From: Ophioderma brevispina
Lineage: Eukaryota; Echinodermata; Ophiuroidea; Amphilepidida; Ophiodermatidae
Assembly (NCBI GenBank): GCA_023653785.1
Contig: JAMKCH010043992.1
Span: 62,001-126,000, forward strand
Reading direction: 5' to 3'
Length of the DNA stretch: 64,000 bases
This document shows positions 1-11,689 of this stretch, piece after piece. Under the pieces are notes generated by a model that saw nothing but the letters and a program-made list of their open reading frames with translations, ran no database searches and was not told the DNA's origin. Each line of letters opens with the position of its first letter. Positions within the stretch are counted from its first letter, which is position 1. The translations under genes were made by a program, and so were the position numbers.

Positions 1-139
1 ACCCAATGCTGGTTTGTCACCGTAACCAATTTGTTATTATTTTTCATATTATTGATAATCTTGAGTCCAAACCTAACCAAAAATAATGTTTGCACTTTCA
101 CTAGATTGGTTATTATGTCATGGGGGCAAATAAAGTTCG

Positions 140-335
140 GCCTTGGATGTGTAGTTTCCCGGTTCTAGTCCCAGCAGGGCCACTTGCTGGGATTTAATTT
201 GGTTACTAAATTCTGGATTTGATTTGCATAAAAACTATTGATTAAAACTGGAATTCTTCTTTCCCCACAGTTCATTTGGACCTGGGACCATGAGAATACC
301 CCATCCTTCGAAGGGGACATTAGGGCATCGTCCCA
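140..335 (+). mobile_element. tRNA-derived SINE family 1, copy A (in last intron of the RSBN1-like gene)
   Basis: A Pol III box B-like motif (GGTTCTAGTCCC) lies at about 161-172 and is followed by a body that also occurs at 7.45-7.80 kb (+) and 11.69-12.06 kb (-). Shared landmarks after box B are a GGGATTT / GGTTACTA / TTCTGGATTTGAT series and, further on, GATTAAA and a CAT-rich stretch ending near a GGGGACATTAG motif. The box A half is not recognisable here. The copy lies about 220 bp upstream of the splice acceptor of the terminal exon. A short open frame on + (from 257) and one on - (461-165) cross it, but the match to two other dispersed copies argues against coding. Boundaries are approximate. 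Confidence 0.55.
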
Positions 336-544
336 CATCGAGAAAAATGCCTGTATATCATAGCCAGTTATATAGGTGGAGAACTCTGGCTGTCCCAAGT
401 CGTTAAGAGATTTTTTAATGTACACTACCGGCTTTCGTGATTTGAAAGAAGCTCTGGACACTGAGACACACCCGCACGAGTATTATTATAAAAAGAATGT
501 TATTATTATTTGGTTTATTGATAGGGAAGTAACATTTTTATACA

Positions 545-558
545 TTTCTTTTTTCCAG
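545..558 (+). promoter_or_regulatory. 3' splice site of the terminal exon
   Basis: A pyrimidine-rich tract ending in TTTTTTCCAG precedes the codon TGT at 559. The conserved RSBN1 peptide begins exactly there ([12 protein letters not shown]), so the exon starts in phase 0. The upstream exons are outside the window. Confidence 0.85.
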
Positions 559-2235
559 TGTGTACAGTGGGTAGAAGATGCAAAACTGAATCAACTCAGG
601 AGAGAGGGTGTTCGCTACGCACGGATCCGTCTCCGAGATAACGACATCTACTTCATTCCTCGTAACATTGTTCATCAATTCAAGACAGTCTCAGCATGTG
701 CTAGCATAGCTTGGCATGTCCGACTGAAGCGTTATTATCCTGATGAGATCAAAGATAAAGAGGCAAAAGATCAAGCAGGTGATGTTGAAGGTGCAAAAGA
801 AGAGGCAAAGCAGCAGGTTGAACTGAAAGAGAAAAGCAAGGAAGTTAAGGAAGGTCTTAAAGAGATGCATCAGGAAGGTGAAAAGAGGGTTAGTGGAAAT
901 GCTGAGGAGAAAATCCAGGAAAAGAAGGTTCATGAAATATCAAAGGAGGATACCAATGATAAGCAAGTTAATGAAACAGCAAAAGAGAAAAGCAAGGAAA
1001 GGAAGGTTAATGAAGTAGCACAGGAGAAAACCAAGGAAAAGAAGGTTAATGAAATAACAAAGAAGGTTAATGAAATAGCAAAGGAGAAAACCAAGGAGAA
1101 GAAGGTTAATGAAGTAGCAAAGGAGAAAACCAAGGAAAAGAAAGTTAGTGAAATAGCAAAAGAAAAGACAAAGGAAAGGAAGGTTAATGAAATAGCAAAG
1201 GAGAAAACCAAGGAAAAGAAGGTTAATGAAATAGCGAAGGAGAAAACCAAGGAAAAGAAGGTTAATGAAATAGCGAAGGAGAAAACCAAGGAAAAGAAGG
1301 TTAATGAAATAGCGAAGGAGAAAACCAAGGAAAAGAAAGTTAGTGAAATAGCAAAGGAGAAAACCAAGGAAAAGAAGGTTAATGAAATAGCAAAGGAGAA
1401 AACCAATCAAAAGAAAGTTAGTGAAGTAGCTGAAGAGAAAAACAAGGAAAAGAAGGTTAATGAAATAGCAAAGGAAAAAACCAAGGAAAAGAAGGTTAAT
1501 GAAATAGCAAAGGAGAAAACCAAGGAAAAGAAGGTTAATGAAATAGGAAAGGAAAAAACCAAGGAAAAGAAAGTTAGTGAAATATCTAAAGGGAAAACTA
1601 AGGAAAAGAAGGTTAGTGAAGCAAAGGAGAAAACAAGGGAGAAGAAGGTTACTGAAATTGCAAAGGAGAAAACTAAGGAAAAGAAGGTTAATGAAATAAG
1701 GGAGAAAAGCAAGGAGAGGAGGGTGAATGAAATAACAAAGGAGAAAACCAAGGAAAAGAAGGTTAATTTAATAACAAAAGAGAAAACCAAGGAAAAGAAG
1801 ATTGGTGAAATAACAAAAGAGAAACCCAAGGAAAAGAAAGTTAATGAAGTGAAGGAAAGATCCAGGGAAAAGAAGGCTAGTGGAACATTGAAAGAGAAAT
1901 CTAAGGAAAAGAGGAAAGAGAATGCTGTTGATGACCCAAAATCAAAAGGAAGAGAAAGTCGAGAGAAAGGTAAGACCGATGTGAATGTAAGATCAAAAGA
2001 AGACGCCAGGAGAAATACAAGGGAAATAACAAGAAAGGAAGTACCAGTAGTAAAAGTTGAAGAAAATTTGAAAGGAACTTTCCAAGGAGAAGCACAGAAA
2101 GGGGGTGAGGACATGGAGGTGACACCAGAGAAGGAGAAGCATAGTGTCAATGCAATGGTTGAAGACAAAGTGAAGGAGGAGGAAAAGGATGCAGGCAGAC
2201 CTGATTTGGAACCAGAACCAATGGATACTACATGA
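559..2235 (+). CDS. RSBN1: RSBN1/RSBN1L-like JmjC-type protein, terminal exon (partial gene)
   Basis: This is the last coding exon, 558 residues plus a TGA stop at 2233-2235. The first ~60 residues carry the end of the RSBN1 catalytic region: [20 protein letters not shown], then [16 protein letters not shown], then [10 protein letters not shown]. Vertebrate RSBN1/RSBN1L proteins and nematode DPY-21 belong to a nuclear JmjC-like family linked to H4K20me2 demethylation. The histidine in IVHQF (codon 673-675, exon residue 39) is in the place expected for a metal-ligand His, which is inferred by analogy. The rest is an extremely charged tail: about 23 tandem copies of a 13-residue repeat ([13 protein letters not shown]) at 982-1890, then a Lys/Glu/Arg-rich segment ending PEPMDTT. 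I know of no such repeat in vertebrate RSBN1. The tail probably forms long helix. The open frame extends upstream to 376, but 376-558 is intron. Identification is secure; the tail's function is unknown. Confidence 0.93.
   Translation, partial: CVQWVEDAKLNQLRREGVRYARIRLRDNDIYFIPRNIVHQFKTVSACASIAWHVRLKRYYPDEIKDKEAKDQAGDVEGAKEEAKQQVELKEKSKEVKEGLKEMHQEGEKRVSGNAEEKIQEKKVHEISKEDTNDKQVNETAKEKSKERKVNEVAQEKTKEKKVNEITKKVNEIAKEKTKEKKVNEVAKEKTKEKKVSEIAKEKTKERKVNEIAKEKTKEKKVNEIAKEKTKEKKVNEIAKEKTKEKKVNEIAKEKTKEKKVSEIAKEKTKEKKVNEIAKEKTNQKKVSEVAEEKNKEKKVNEIAKEKTKEKKVNEIAKEKTKEKKVNEIGKEKTKEKKVSEISKGKTKEKKVSEAKEKTREKKVTEIAKEKTKEKKVNEIREKSKERRVNEITKEKTKEKKVNLITKEKTKEKKIGEITKEKPKEKKVNEVKERSREKKASGTLKEKSKEKRKENAVDDPKSKGRESREKGKTDVNVRSKEDARRNTREITRKEVPVVKVEENLKGTFQGEAQKGGEDMEVTPEKEKHSVNAMVEDKVKEEEKDAGRPDLEPEPMDTT
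982..1890 (+). repeat. In-frame 39-bp coding minisatellite (about 23 copies)
   Basis: The unit is 39 bp and encodes [13 protein letters not shown] with substitutions (S/T, N/S, I/V). One copy has an insertion (EITKKV, about 1057-1070) and several later copies lack one codon. All copies keep the reading frame. Central copies (about 1190-1400) are nearly identical at the DNA level, while outer copies are more diverged, as expected of a locus that still gains and loses units. Long antisense open frames over this interval are by-products of the repeat. Confidence 0.9.
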
Positions 2236-3067
2236 TGGTATAGATGTGTGGAATGGTTGCTTGAGATTAATTTGATTGCATATTTAGCAAAATATCAACC
2301 CCGCCATCGTTTCTGCTAAGTTGGTCACATTTCAAATATGACGTGATGCATTTACTGGATGTATAGATGTATGTCACACTTCTTTTGTTCCCTGTTGCGC
2401 TGGTTTTCTGTTTTAGGATCTCCAAGGTGCAGGGTATCAGCAAAGGACATGCATCTATGCATTCGTCGATCTTGAGTGCCAGATCATTGTGTCAATTTAT
2501 GTCCATTTGCAGGCCCATAGCCAGGAATTGTAGGTATGGGCAAATTTGAGAAAAAGTGGACTTTGGCTTGAGAAATGTTTCCTTTAAATGAAGTGAACAA
2601 AAACCTTATGCCATTATCCCCAAACGTGGTTGACCTCACACTCTTCTATGAGCCATTTTGATACACTAGGTCAGTGTAACTCAAAATTCGTATTTGGATG
2701 TTTGATAAGCTTCAAGGCGAGATAGAAAGCAGTATATGAAAAAAAAATCGGACCACCTACCTTAAATATGCACTCAACTTATATTTCATCCAATTTGGCA
2801 ATAATAGCAAAATGATCTTGCACTCAGTATTCAACTTTTGATATATATTCTTCAGACAATGATAGATGTTCTATATTTTTGGTACTCTAAAATATCTCAA
2901 GCATTATGTAGTTAAATTGTTTGTGCTAAGTATTTCTTAGTTTTAATATCCAGTTGTGGTATCGCAACATGCTCCTGAAGTTTTTTATTTTCTGTGCTCA
3001 GATCAGTGATCCAGCAACTTGTATGTCAATTCAAGGGCAAAATGACGCACTGGTGGGTTTGAATAAA
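2236..3067 (+). other. Probable 3' UTR of the RSBN1-like gene
   Basis: From the stop codon at 2233-2235 the first AATAAA hexamer downstream is at 3062-3067, implying a 3' UTR of roughly 830-850 nt. No other conserved element was recognised. Transcript data would be needed to place the cleavage site. Confidence 0.45.
3062..3067 (+). promoter_or_regulatory. Candidate poly(A) signal AATAAA (proximal)
   Basis: First AATAAA after the RSBN1 stop codon. It is the first base pairs of the 440-bp tandem duplication, so an identical second signal exists at 3502-3507. Confidence 0.4.
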
Positions 3068-3944
3068 AAACTCAGAATATACTGAACAGGAATTAAGTTA
3101 TAAACTTATTTGCTGATGTAGTGCACGTTAGTATCCATTGGTTACTGGTTCACGCTTTGGCTCATACGCCTGTTCCGAATTATTATATGCCATAGGATTT
3201 GTGTTGTGATCAATGCGATCAATGGCTCGAATCAAAGTTAGCGTGAACCAGTTGACTTGGGAACGGTCTTATTCTGCAATGTGTGAATTACTTAACGACA
3301 TGTAGACCGATGAGGAGTAAATCTACTTTGTGCAGCCTCATTAGTATGAAGTGATTTTCTTTTGTTTTTACTCGGCTGATTTAAAGCATATTGCACACAT
3401 TTGTAGTATGTTTTTTTGCAGCTTATAGAGGAGATTGAGGTTTTGTTTCTGTGAACCTATTCTATGTATACAACAATGTTACTGAGTGTCATAGACTCTT
3501 TAATAAAAAACTCAGAATATACTGAACAGGAATTAAGTTATAAACTTATTTGCTGATGTAGTGCACGTTAGTATCCATTGGTTACTGGTTCACGCTTTGG
3601 CTCATACGCCTGTTCCGAATTATTATATGCCATAGGATTTGTGTTGTGATCAATGCGATCAATGGCTCGAATCAAAGTTAGCGTGTGAACCAGTTGACTT
3701 GGGAACGGTCTTATTCTGCAATGTGTGAATTACTTAACGACATGTAGACCGATGAGGAGTAAATCTACTTTGTGCAGCCTCATTAGTATGAAGTGATTTT
3801 CTTTTGTTTTTACTCGGCTGATTTAAAGCATATTGCACGCATTTGTAGTATGTTTTGTTGCAGCTTATAGAGGAGATTGAGGTTTTGTTTCTGTGAACCC
3901 ATTCTATGTATACAACAATGTTACTGAGTGTCATAGACTCTTTA
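3062..3944. repeat. Recent 440-bp tandem duplication
   Basis: Copy 1 is 3062-3501 and copy 2 is 3502-3944. They differ only by a 2-bp insertion (GTGTGAACC versus GTGAACC near 3684) and a few substitutions around 3399-3412/3839-3854 and 3460/3900, so the duplication is young. Each copy begins with AATAAAAAACTCAG and so carries a poly(A)-type hexamer. The unit has no coding potential that I can support. Confidence 0.95.
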
Positions 3945-5650
3945 GGTTCTGCTATGTTGAAGTCAGGGACCTATGAGATGTCTTTGCGAATAACCTGTGC
4001 TTATGCAAAGCCATCTCAAAAACCACTGAGTCAGGCCTAAAAATTGTTTGTTTGCCATAACCTGACCGACCTAAAATTGTTTCAAAGAAAAAAAATTGAG
4101 TTGGTAAAAACCACCAAATTTAGGAAGTTTGGTTATTATAATAATTATGATAAGTGCACCCGAAATCCCACAATTTATTTTTTTTTAAATCAAAAGTAAA
4201 ACAACACCCAAGTAACTTTAAAGCTTATTCATCTCTAGTTAGTACACCAACTATCCAGCCAACCAGCCTACCAACCAACCATTGTTTTTATGCTTTACTT
4301 GGAGTGGCATTGTGTATGCATTTCTTAGTTAAACAAATCTGACCTATCAACCGTAATATATTTGGACAGTTGCAGCAAACAAAACATTTTTTATGCCTAA
4401 AGACTGGGATTGTTTGGTGGGTGTACGTACTGATGACAAGGAATATATTATTATTAAGGGCCGAGTCTTACAAAAATTTCAAGTGGTTATTACATGGAAG
4501 CCAGTGATCACATATTCTTAAACAGCTGTGAAAATGCAAGCAATTTCATTGGCTGATGAATTTGATTTGATTAATTGAACCCAGGTAGTACGCACTGCGT
4601 ATTTATTTTAGGTTGAAGCACTCACGTCATACCGCGTTTTGCTACTTTTGCGCGCGCCTGCCAACGTTGCGTCTCGTTGTGTAATGATTGTTGCGTTCAA
4701 CGGTGTTCCGATTGTTGTCCACTGGTGATGGCAGTCCCTGTTCTTGTTGTATTTAGCCATAAAGTTTGCAAAATTGGGTTAAAGAATGAACTTAAATGAT
4801 AATTGCTGTTAGAATGAGACTGAAGGTAAGGTGATTTTGGCAACCCTACTCTCGTTACGACGAAATTGAAACCGGCAACACCATTACTTTTTGCGTGGAA
4901 GAACTCGGCCTCCGGACTCTTTCTTCCACTTAAAAAATGGTATCAGCCTTGGTCAATTTGTCCGTAAAGGAGTACCGTTTTCCCAAATCATACCTTTATT
5001 CTCTAATTAAATTTGCCAACATTGGCACACAAATGTGAATAGTACAAACTTCCAGCACACTTCAAGCATTCCGTTGGGTTTTTAACCTAAGTGTGACCAT
5101 CTTTGTGAATAAATGTGACATCCTTCGGAAAGTTTAATTTTCAGTTAGATTTTAACCTATACACCCTACAAATTGGTGGTTTAGTTAATCCAATTTTATC
5201 ATCACATGTCACGGATGGTTATTTGAATGTATGCATATGTGTTTCAGAAATGTGTTATTCCATTTCATTCACTTTTGTATAAACATCTCCATGCCTGTAA
5301 GAAACAGCATGATTTCTCAGGATATACCTGGGAAGGATTTTCATCCTACCAACAGTGTTGTTTAAATTGAGATTGTACTGTAATGGATTTGAAACAAAAA
5401 TGGAAGTTTTAAATACATTGCATTATTGTGTTTAACAGTTGTTATATTGTTTACTTTGTATATGAAGTGTTACAGCAACAATAGAATTTAGGGCTCATAT
5501 TGAAATGGCAGAAAGAGTTCCATATGTACCCCTTTATATTACACAGGAAACAAATTCTTCTTTAATTATGGCCTTACACTAACAAAATACGGCCCCTACG
5601 CAGAAATAAAAAAAAGTTTGTTACATGCCGACTTCGGGGTGGGGGGTGGG
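3945..5650. other. No gene seen
   Basis: Non-coding sequence with no frame longer than about 60 codons and no strong repeat. A CpG-richer patch at about 4630-4750 stands out slightly from the AT-rich surroundings. Confidence 0.5.
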
Positions 5651-5808
5651 TTACATATTGAACTCTTGCCGAAACTGTTTGGGCTATGCCCATGCTTTTT
5701 GCAGCTTCTGGGGATTTCTTTTTCTTGGGGGGTTAGCATATTGAACTCTTGCCGAAATGGCTATGCACAGCTTTTCGCAGCCTGTCTGGGGATTTCTTTT
5801 TCTTGGGG
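5651..5808. repeat. Two-copy tandem repeat, about 80 bp
   Basis: Copies at 5651-5732 and 5733-5808 share CATATTGAACTCTTGCCGAA at the left and GGGGATTTCTTTTTCTTGGG at the right, with small indels between. Confidence 0.85.
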
Positions 5809-5876
5809 AACTTAAGACACTATCAGTTGATCCACCCATAAGAAGTCAAAGCTTAAGGGAAGAATAAATCTGGGAC

Positions 5877-6165
5877 TAGAATTCTCCTAAGATATTTTTC
5901 AAGTGAAAATTGAGAGAAAAGGAAGAAAAAGCAGGTCCAAAGATATAATCCACATTCTTACGTGTTGTAGTGTCTGTACGGACAGTAAGACTAAAATATC
6001 AAATTTTGCCCATATTACGTTGCTTTTGGTTCTATAACTTGTATGGGTATGTTAGGATACATAACACTTGTTCCCAACTGCAAAAGTCTAATTTTTGATG
6101 TTACGAATGATGATTTATTTTTTAATTTTTGTAGAGCAAATATGGACTTCTGATAGTGCCTTTAG
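5877..6165 (+). mobile_element. Dispersed repeat family R3, copy 1
   Basis: This segment matches the reverse complement of 43,003-43,269 along its whole length. Shared blocks are TAGAATTCTC, a GGAAGAAAAAG block, TTACGTGTTG, TACGGACAGTAA, GGTATGTTAGGATAC and the terminal CTGATAGTGCCTTTA. A fragment also occurs near 39,677-39,715. The family carries no coding capacity and is probably a non-autonomous element. Confidence 0.7.
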
Positions 6166-6414
6166 GCACTCTGATAACTAAAAAATATTTTTGCTAAATC
6201 AGAAACTCTTAAAAATCTTTAAATTCAAGTAATAATATTTTTAAACATTTTAACATGCCAGTGATAGACTGAAGCTAAGTTATGATAATAAAACTGATTG
6301 TTTTCACAATTGGAACGGATCCAGCAGCTACTTTTTTTCTTCCTTTTGTTGTCATTTTTTTCCTGTCGTTAAAATAGGTCATGAGAATTCTACAGACTAT
6401 TATTAAAGTCACAT

Positions 6415-6652
6415 ATCCACAACACTGCCCCCAGTGCCTAGGCTGCTACAACACAATAAGTAAATCTAGAATGTCAAAGAAAAGATGTGTAAAACTAATC
6501 TGATTTTAGATATAGGAGGAAACCAAAGTTCTTAGAGGCAAACCTGTAGGTGGGTAGGGCCGGTAACCAATTCAACGGAGACCCCGACTCCCCAGAATAT
6601 TGAACCTGGTGCTTTGGCCCAAGGGAGCAGACCACCCTCCCATCTCCACCCT
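6415..6652 (-). mobile_element. tRNA-derived SINE family 2, copy 1
   Basis: Reading the minus strand from 6652, a tRNA-like head with a degenerate box B (AGGTTCAATATTC) is followed by GAATTGGTTACCGG, then a GGTTTCCTCC block, then TTGTAGCAGCCTAGGC. The same order of blocks occurs in the better preserved copy at 40,004-40,290, with GAATTTGGTTGCCG, CGTTTCCTCCCGC and TTGTAGCAACCTAAGGC. Confidence 0.65.
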
Positions 6653-7452
6653 TGTCCAATGTGAAGCTATTATATCAATTTCAAATATTTTTTCCATCAT
6701 TGCCACACTGGGTTGTTTGCAAATTCATTACAGGAGCTGCAACTAAGCTACAACCAAACTGCAACTAAGCTGCAACTAAGCTGGGAAAAAAATGCACCCA
6801 AAAAGTTCAATATGGGCCTTATGTTTATTCTGATACATTTTTTCCGCTAGTTGTCCAGATTTGCTTAAATAGAATGCTAGCTTAAGACTTTGCTTCATCT
6901 TATCCACATTAAGTGCTCCGAAGATTTCTGTAACACATATGAAAACACTCCTGGTCAGTCTTTTCTAGTGCGTAATTCAAATTGTCTTCGACACGTAAAA
7001 TGGTATGAATATATGTATTATTTATAGCAAGATTTCAGTACAGTAGCATAAAAGAGTATGTAAGCATAGAGCATGGATTTTTAACTTTTTACACTATAAG
7101 TATTGCATTATCAATGTAATTAGTTGTGGTGATCATCCAATCCTTTTGAATGTATACCAATGGAAGCCTTATTTAATTGACATCTATTTAGAAGAAATTC
7201 GTTGTACACGTACACTTTTAAAACCTGTGTGAACAAATATTTTAATTTGACACAGTGTATGTAACATATGTTTATAATTGGATTAATAAGAGTTTGTGGA
7301 TGTCTATATTTTTTGTCGGCAGATAAGAACTTATTTTTCATTGGTGTATTTATGCAGCAGCTGTGCAAATTTCATGTATTTGTAAAGTAATTCAGTTACA
7401 GACAATGTGAGGTGTATTTACTAACCATGTGGAGGCTGCAAAGCATATGTAA

Positions 7453-7800
7453 AATATGGCCTCAAGGAGAGGATGACTCGCAGGAATTTGAGGGCTCCTG
7501 GTTCAGATCTTGGTAGGGCTACATTGTACTTAATGGAACTTCTTCAGGTTCTCAATTCTGGGTGTAATTAGTTTAATTACTGTTGATTAAATTCACGATT
7601 CTCCTTTGCTATGATTTAATTGGAATTGGGCAAATGGACATTGAAAATACCTTGTCTTTCTGGGGGGATGTTAAGCTGTCAGTCCAATGTTCAGAATGTC
7701 ATACTTGTACATTACAGTCAGTTTTGTGGACAGTAGAGTGTTGTAGGGTGTTAATCCCTGATTGTCCCATGGGTCATTATTCCCAGGCAGTTGTAAGCCA
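7453..7800 (+). mobile_element. tRNA-derived SINE family 1, copy B
   Basis: A box A-like TGGCCTCAAGGAGAGG (from about 7457) and a box B-like GGTTCAGATCTTGG (about 7500) form a degenerate tRNA-like head. The body (GATTAAATTCACGATTCTCC, then a GTACATTACAGTCAG block, then GTGTTAATCCCTGATTGTCCC) matches the minus strand of 11.69-12.06 kb. Similarity may continue to about 7920 but weakens. Confidence 0.65.
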
Positions 7801-8417
7801 GAAAAGGCGATTTCACTATAGCAGATTCTGGAGTTGTGAGCATCATTCCAACAAGTTGCTGTACTGCTCACATCCCTTGGTCCAATTATTATGACTCTTG
7901 CATCAAAGGACCTTAGTAAGTAACACTGCTTCTGGTATGAGATAGGGATTGATAGGTCAAAGGTCAAAAGTTATATTTTCAGAGCTCTTTGAAAGTGTAT
8001 TTTCATATTTTCTGCTCTTAATCCCCATGAATGCTACATCAAATCTCTCTTAACCTCCCACAGAGTCTCCACAGGTTTTCAAACAAGTGCATGTCCTGAT
8101 TACTCTTGTACATACTGACTGATGAACTTCATACTCAGTCAAAGGAACCATTGGCCTAAGACTCATATGGGTTGTACACAGTTTGGCCTCTAATGAACCC
8201 GATGTGATCTTTGGCCCTGTTAGGCAGTATTTTTTAGTAGCTTGTCATTTGCTAAATTGAAATAAAAAAGTATATATTTTGAGTTTTTATCATATTTTAA
8301 CAAGGATGTTTTCAAGTGAAAGATTGCCAAAGTGTGCTACTTGCCTTGTATTTTCCCATGTCTAGCCACTTGCCACATATTTCATAGGTCAATGAATGGG
8401 TACATGGACTTACATGT

Positions 8418-9042
8418 CGTCGCCCGCATCACATACTGTTGTATTTTACAAAACACGTTTTCCGAGAAAATCGCAATTCAAAATCTAGCGCGACATCTCA
8501 TGTCTATACGGTAAAACGAAAGATAAAAGAAACATCTAAACTTTACTGTTTTGAAGAAAACATTTTAAAGTCACATATAAATCCACCTTAAAACTGCAGT
8601 TATATTATCTTAATTAGGCTACAAAGTTAAAAGTCTGTATGTGAAATCACAAATAATGTATATTGCAAAATATGACGCATATTACGCCGTTGTTTTTCAA
8701 TGTACGTAAAATAGATACTATGGGAAAAGCTTGTTTACGAAATAACAATGGAAATACGTCAAAATAGATCTGTATGTGAAATCGTGTATTTTTGGATCGG
8801 CAAAATACAACGCTATATCAAACACGTGTAAATGAATGGCGATTTTAAAATACGACAGTATGTGAAATACGGATATGATTTTGAGGAAAATGACAAAAAT
8901 CTGTAATTATAAACTAATTAATTAAGCATCCTCACATTTTGAAACTTTGTGGATGGCAAGAACTCGATGAATTATGTAAGTATGCGGAATTTCGCAAAAA
9001 CCTCAAAAATGTGAAATACGACAGTATGTGATGCGAGCGACG
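8418..9042. mobile_element. 625-bp element with terminal inverted repeats (MITE-like)
   Basis: The left end reads CGTCGCCCGCATCACATACT and continues TGTTGTATTTTA. The right end (9014-9042) is its reverse complement with few mismatches: AAATACGACAGTATGTGATG followed by CGAGCGACG. The AAATACGACAGTATGTGA block also occurs internally near 8849-8866, so the interior carries subterminal copies. No transposase is encoded, and no target-site duplication is obvious. Confidence 0.75.
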
Positions 9043-10359
9043 TTGTATTAGTTACACGTAATAAACAAGTTCAAGTGATGTCTTTGTAAAGTAAGATTTC
9101 TTGCCATTTAATTATTAAATGCATTTTGTAACAATTATTTAAAAAGGATCATACAATATATCAAAGAGTAAATTAGTGTTTTGATCAATTCATTAAAGGG
9201 TCGTCATCAATGTGATATGAAAACAAATGCATTCAGCCTTAATGGTTTTAGCTATTGTTTTAAAAATACCAGTATAAAACTCTGTACTAAGCAGTTCACA
9301 ATTCCATACCTCTGTTGTTGAAAGGTGTATTGTTGTCAACAAGTTCTACTGACTTGTCAACACAAACCGATCATTGCCGACAACAATACAATAGTTAAAA
9401 AAAATTGGTAACGCAGATCAAACAAGCCAGTGCAAAACTTGATCAGCATATTTCCAATTGAAGTATGATGGCAAGTACTTACCATATGATGTGCAGATAA
9501 GAAATTCTCTCTCTGAATTAATGAAAAAAATAAATAAAAATAGACAAAATTCTGTATATTAGCACAGCCTATCTGCATTAGTTGGACTGGACCACCCTGG
9601 CTCCACCTACATCTTACAGAATGCAAAACTCTATCTGATCAAAGTGTATCTGTGATGAGCCATGGATTCAGTGCAGTGGTATCTACAGCTGTACCAGAAT
9701 TTGACATTAAAATACTTCACTCCCCCAGAAATATCCAAATTCAAGTAGATAAAAATGTGTATTTTTGAAGGCAATGGTGAGATAAATATACACTTGTATC
9801 AACCGTGAGCCTTGGAAATAACTCATGGATGAGTTACCGAGTGCAAGTAATCGGTTCAATTTGGGTTCATCCTCTATGTAAGACCTCATGAAATTAGCCT
9901 AGCATGAAATCTTCTATAAGAGGATCAAAGGGGATTACCAGGATTGTACAGTTTTATTCCGTCAAGAGTTTTAGTATAACTCATGAATATCTTACACTAA
10001 GTTAAGACAATATTGGCCTACTTTGTGCATGTGATCGTTGCGTAGTTAGAAAAAAATATCAAGTTTCTACATTCATGGATAATTTGTTTTAAGAGTGGGT
10101 ACTTTAATAAGCTTGAATACAGTGAATTTGAAAAGAGTGACCCATTCCTCATACCACAGTGGCAAGAACCAGGATGGATCCAGGGGCAAATTGGCCTTCT
10201 ACTTTAGGAAACAATTTTTAAAATTTTTCAAAATTTTAAATAGTCCCAGAAACGGGGCACCAGAATCAATGTGGCTCCTCTGCATAGAAAAAATGTTATG
10301 CCCTTGCCAAGTTGTAGTGGGCATTGAATTGTCAACATTTCTCGTGTCAGAGTTAACTC
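9043..10359. other. No gene seen
   Basis: AT-rich non-coding sequence. Open frames at 9357-9626 (-) and 9707-9889 (-) show no recognisable protein features. Confidence 0.45.
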
Positions 10360-10662
10360 TTTCCCTGGACCTGTGGCTAGGAAATTCATGGGGGCCTCAC
10401 ACACCAGGCACTTTAGGGATAAAGATTGGACAATTGACTGACCTTCCCATCGGCACGTGTGGGCACACAAGCTGATATAGGGTTTGCAAGTTTCATTGAA
10501 ACAAACGGCCTCGAGAAGAGACAATTGGCAAAGAAAACTAGGGGGCAGTCTGCGGTCAGAATGCTGTTCTAGCTAGTTTGAGAAATGGTTTTCAACTTCA
10601 CTGCGCTAAAAAACAAGGAACCATGAAGCGAATTGGGCTGGAAGTTAGGGCCCAAAGTCAGT
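10360..10662. mobile_element. Dispersed repeat family R4, copy 1
   Basis: This segment aligns in the same orientation with 17,778-18,050. Common blocks include TTTCC(C)TGGACCT, CTCRCACACCA, GTGTGGGCA, AGCTGATA / GGCTGATA, CGGCCTC, ACTTTCACTGC / ACTTCACTGC and GAAT..GGGCT.GAAGT. The copies are strongly diverged. The class is unknown, and no Pol III boxes or protein-coding remains were recognised. Confidence 0.65.
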
Positions 10663-11689
10663 GGGAACGTGGTTAATAAATTTTGGTGACATGTTGACAA
10701 CTAAAATATGTAACAACAACAGACTCAGTATAGCTGCAACCCGTAAGGGTATTTCCCAAAATATTTTAGAAGTGTCTATGTAACGTGGGGAAACCATTAT
10801 GGACCATGCTATGATCTCTGTTTCATCTCTCCATAATTTGGATTCCCATGATTCTTATTTTCAGAGTTACAATTCTCTTAGCTGTTTGGAAAAACATGCC
10901 AATGGAAATAAAAACAAGCTGTAAAATCAATTGAAAACATCCAATTTGATTAATTACTAGACTGTACATTTATATCAATTTAAAGTAAAATCTAATGTAA
11001 AAGCCTGTGCTTTGGCAAAGTGAAGGAATGGTATAAAGTGATTTTGTAATGGTGTAATGTTGGGAACATTGCGTCAATTGCTATGACAACCAAGTTACGT
11101 GTACCAAAATTTATGCTCTCAAGTCGACTGTAGTTTATCCTGGAGTATGGGCTTAGTTTGTCTTGAGCATCCGGTAATTGATTCATTGGCTAACACTCAA
11201 TGCTGGAAAATACTACAAAGGCTTTGGTTGCAGTTTCCAAGCACTCTAATGTTAAAATCAGCTAAAGGGTCCGTGATTTGTGAGAATAAAATGCTTTTAA
11301 AGATAACATATTTCTGTTATCTGACAGTTGTTGTAGTAAATGCCTGCTGGATTTAGTGATGAAAAGGTGGAAATGTTTCTGCACTGATTGCACATGGATA
11401 GTATATAATGAATTCTTTCATAGTTTAGTCACTAAACCAGTTTTCCCCTTGAGTTAGCTGGGTCCTCTACTTGCACAGGGCGAGTGTGGCAAGAAATACT
11501 GAGACATGCAAAACAAACCCAATATCCAGATAATTTGACACATTTTCATATTTTGGAATGTGACATTCATAGCCCAAAACCTGCTTTGCATATTTGTTTT
11601 TTGTTCGTATCCACAAGTCCTTGGTAATGGCTGTGGTGGGGGTGTCAGGATTTTTTCAGCTAGTGTGCTTATCCGGGGCCGCGTGTATC

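Noticed and set aside
257..350. Plus-strand frame FIWTWDHENTPSFEGDI after a good-looking CAG acceptor, considered as the penultimate RSBN1 exon
   Set aside because: It does not match the RSBN1 region preceding CVQWVED, it meets a stop, and the DNA matches two other dispersed SINE copies.
376..558. Extension of the RSBN1 frame upstream to an ATG at 376
   Set aside because: A strong splice acceptor ends at 558, and family similarity starts exactly at 559. The upstream part is intron that happens to be open.
930..2168. Long antisense open frames with [17 protein letters not shown] repeats
   Set aside because: They are the mirror of the Lys/Glu coding minisatellite on the plus strand. The plus frame is anchored by the conserved RSBN1 domain.
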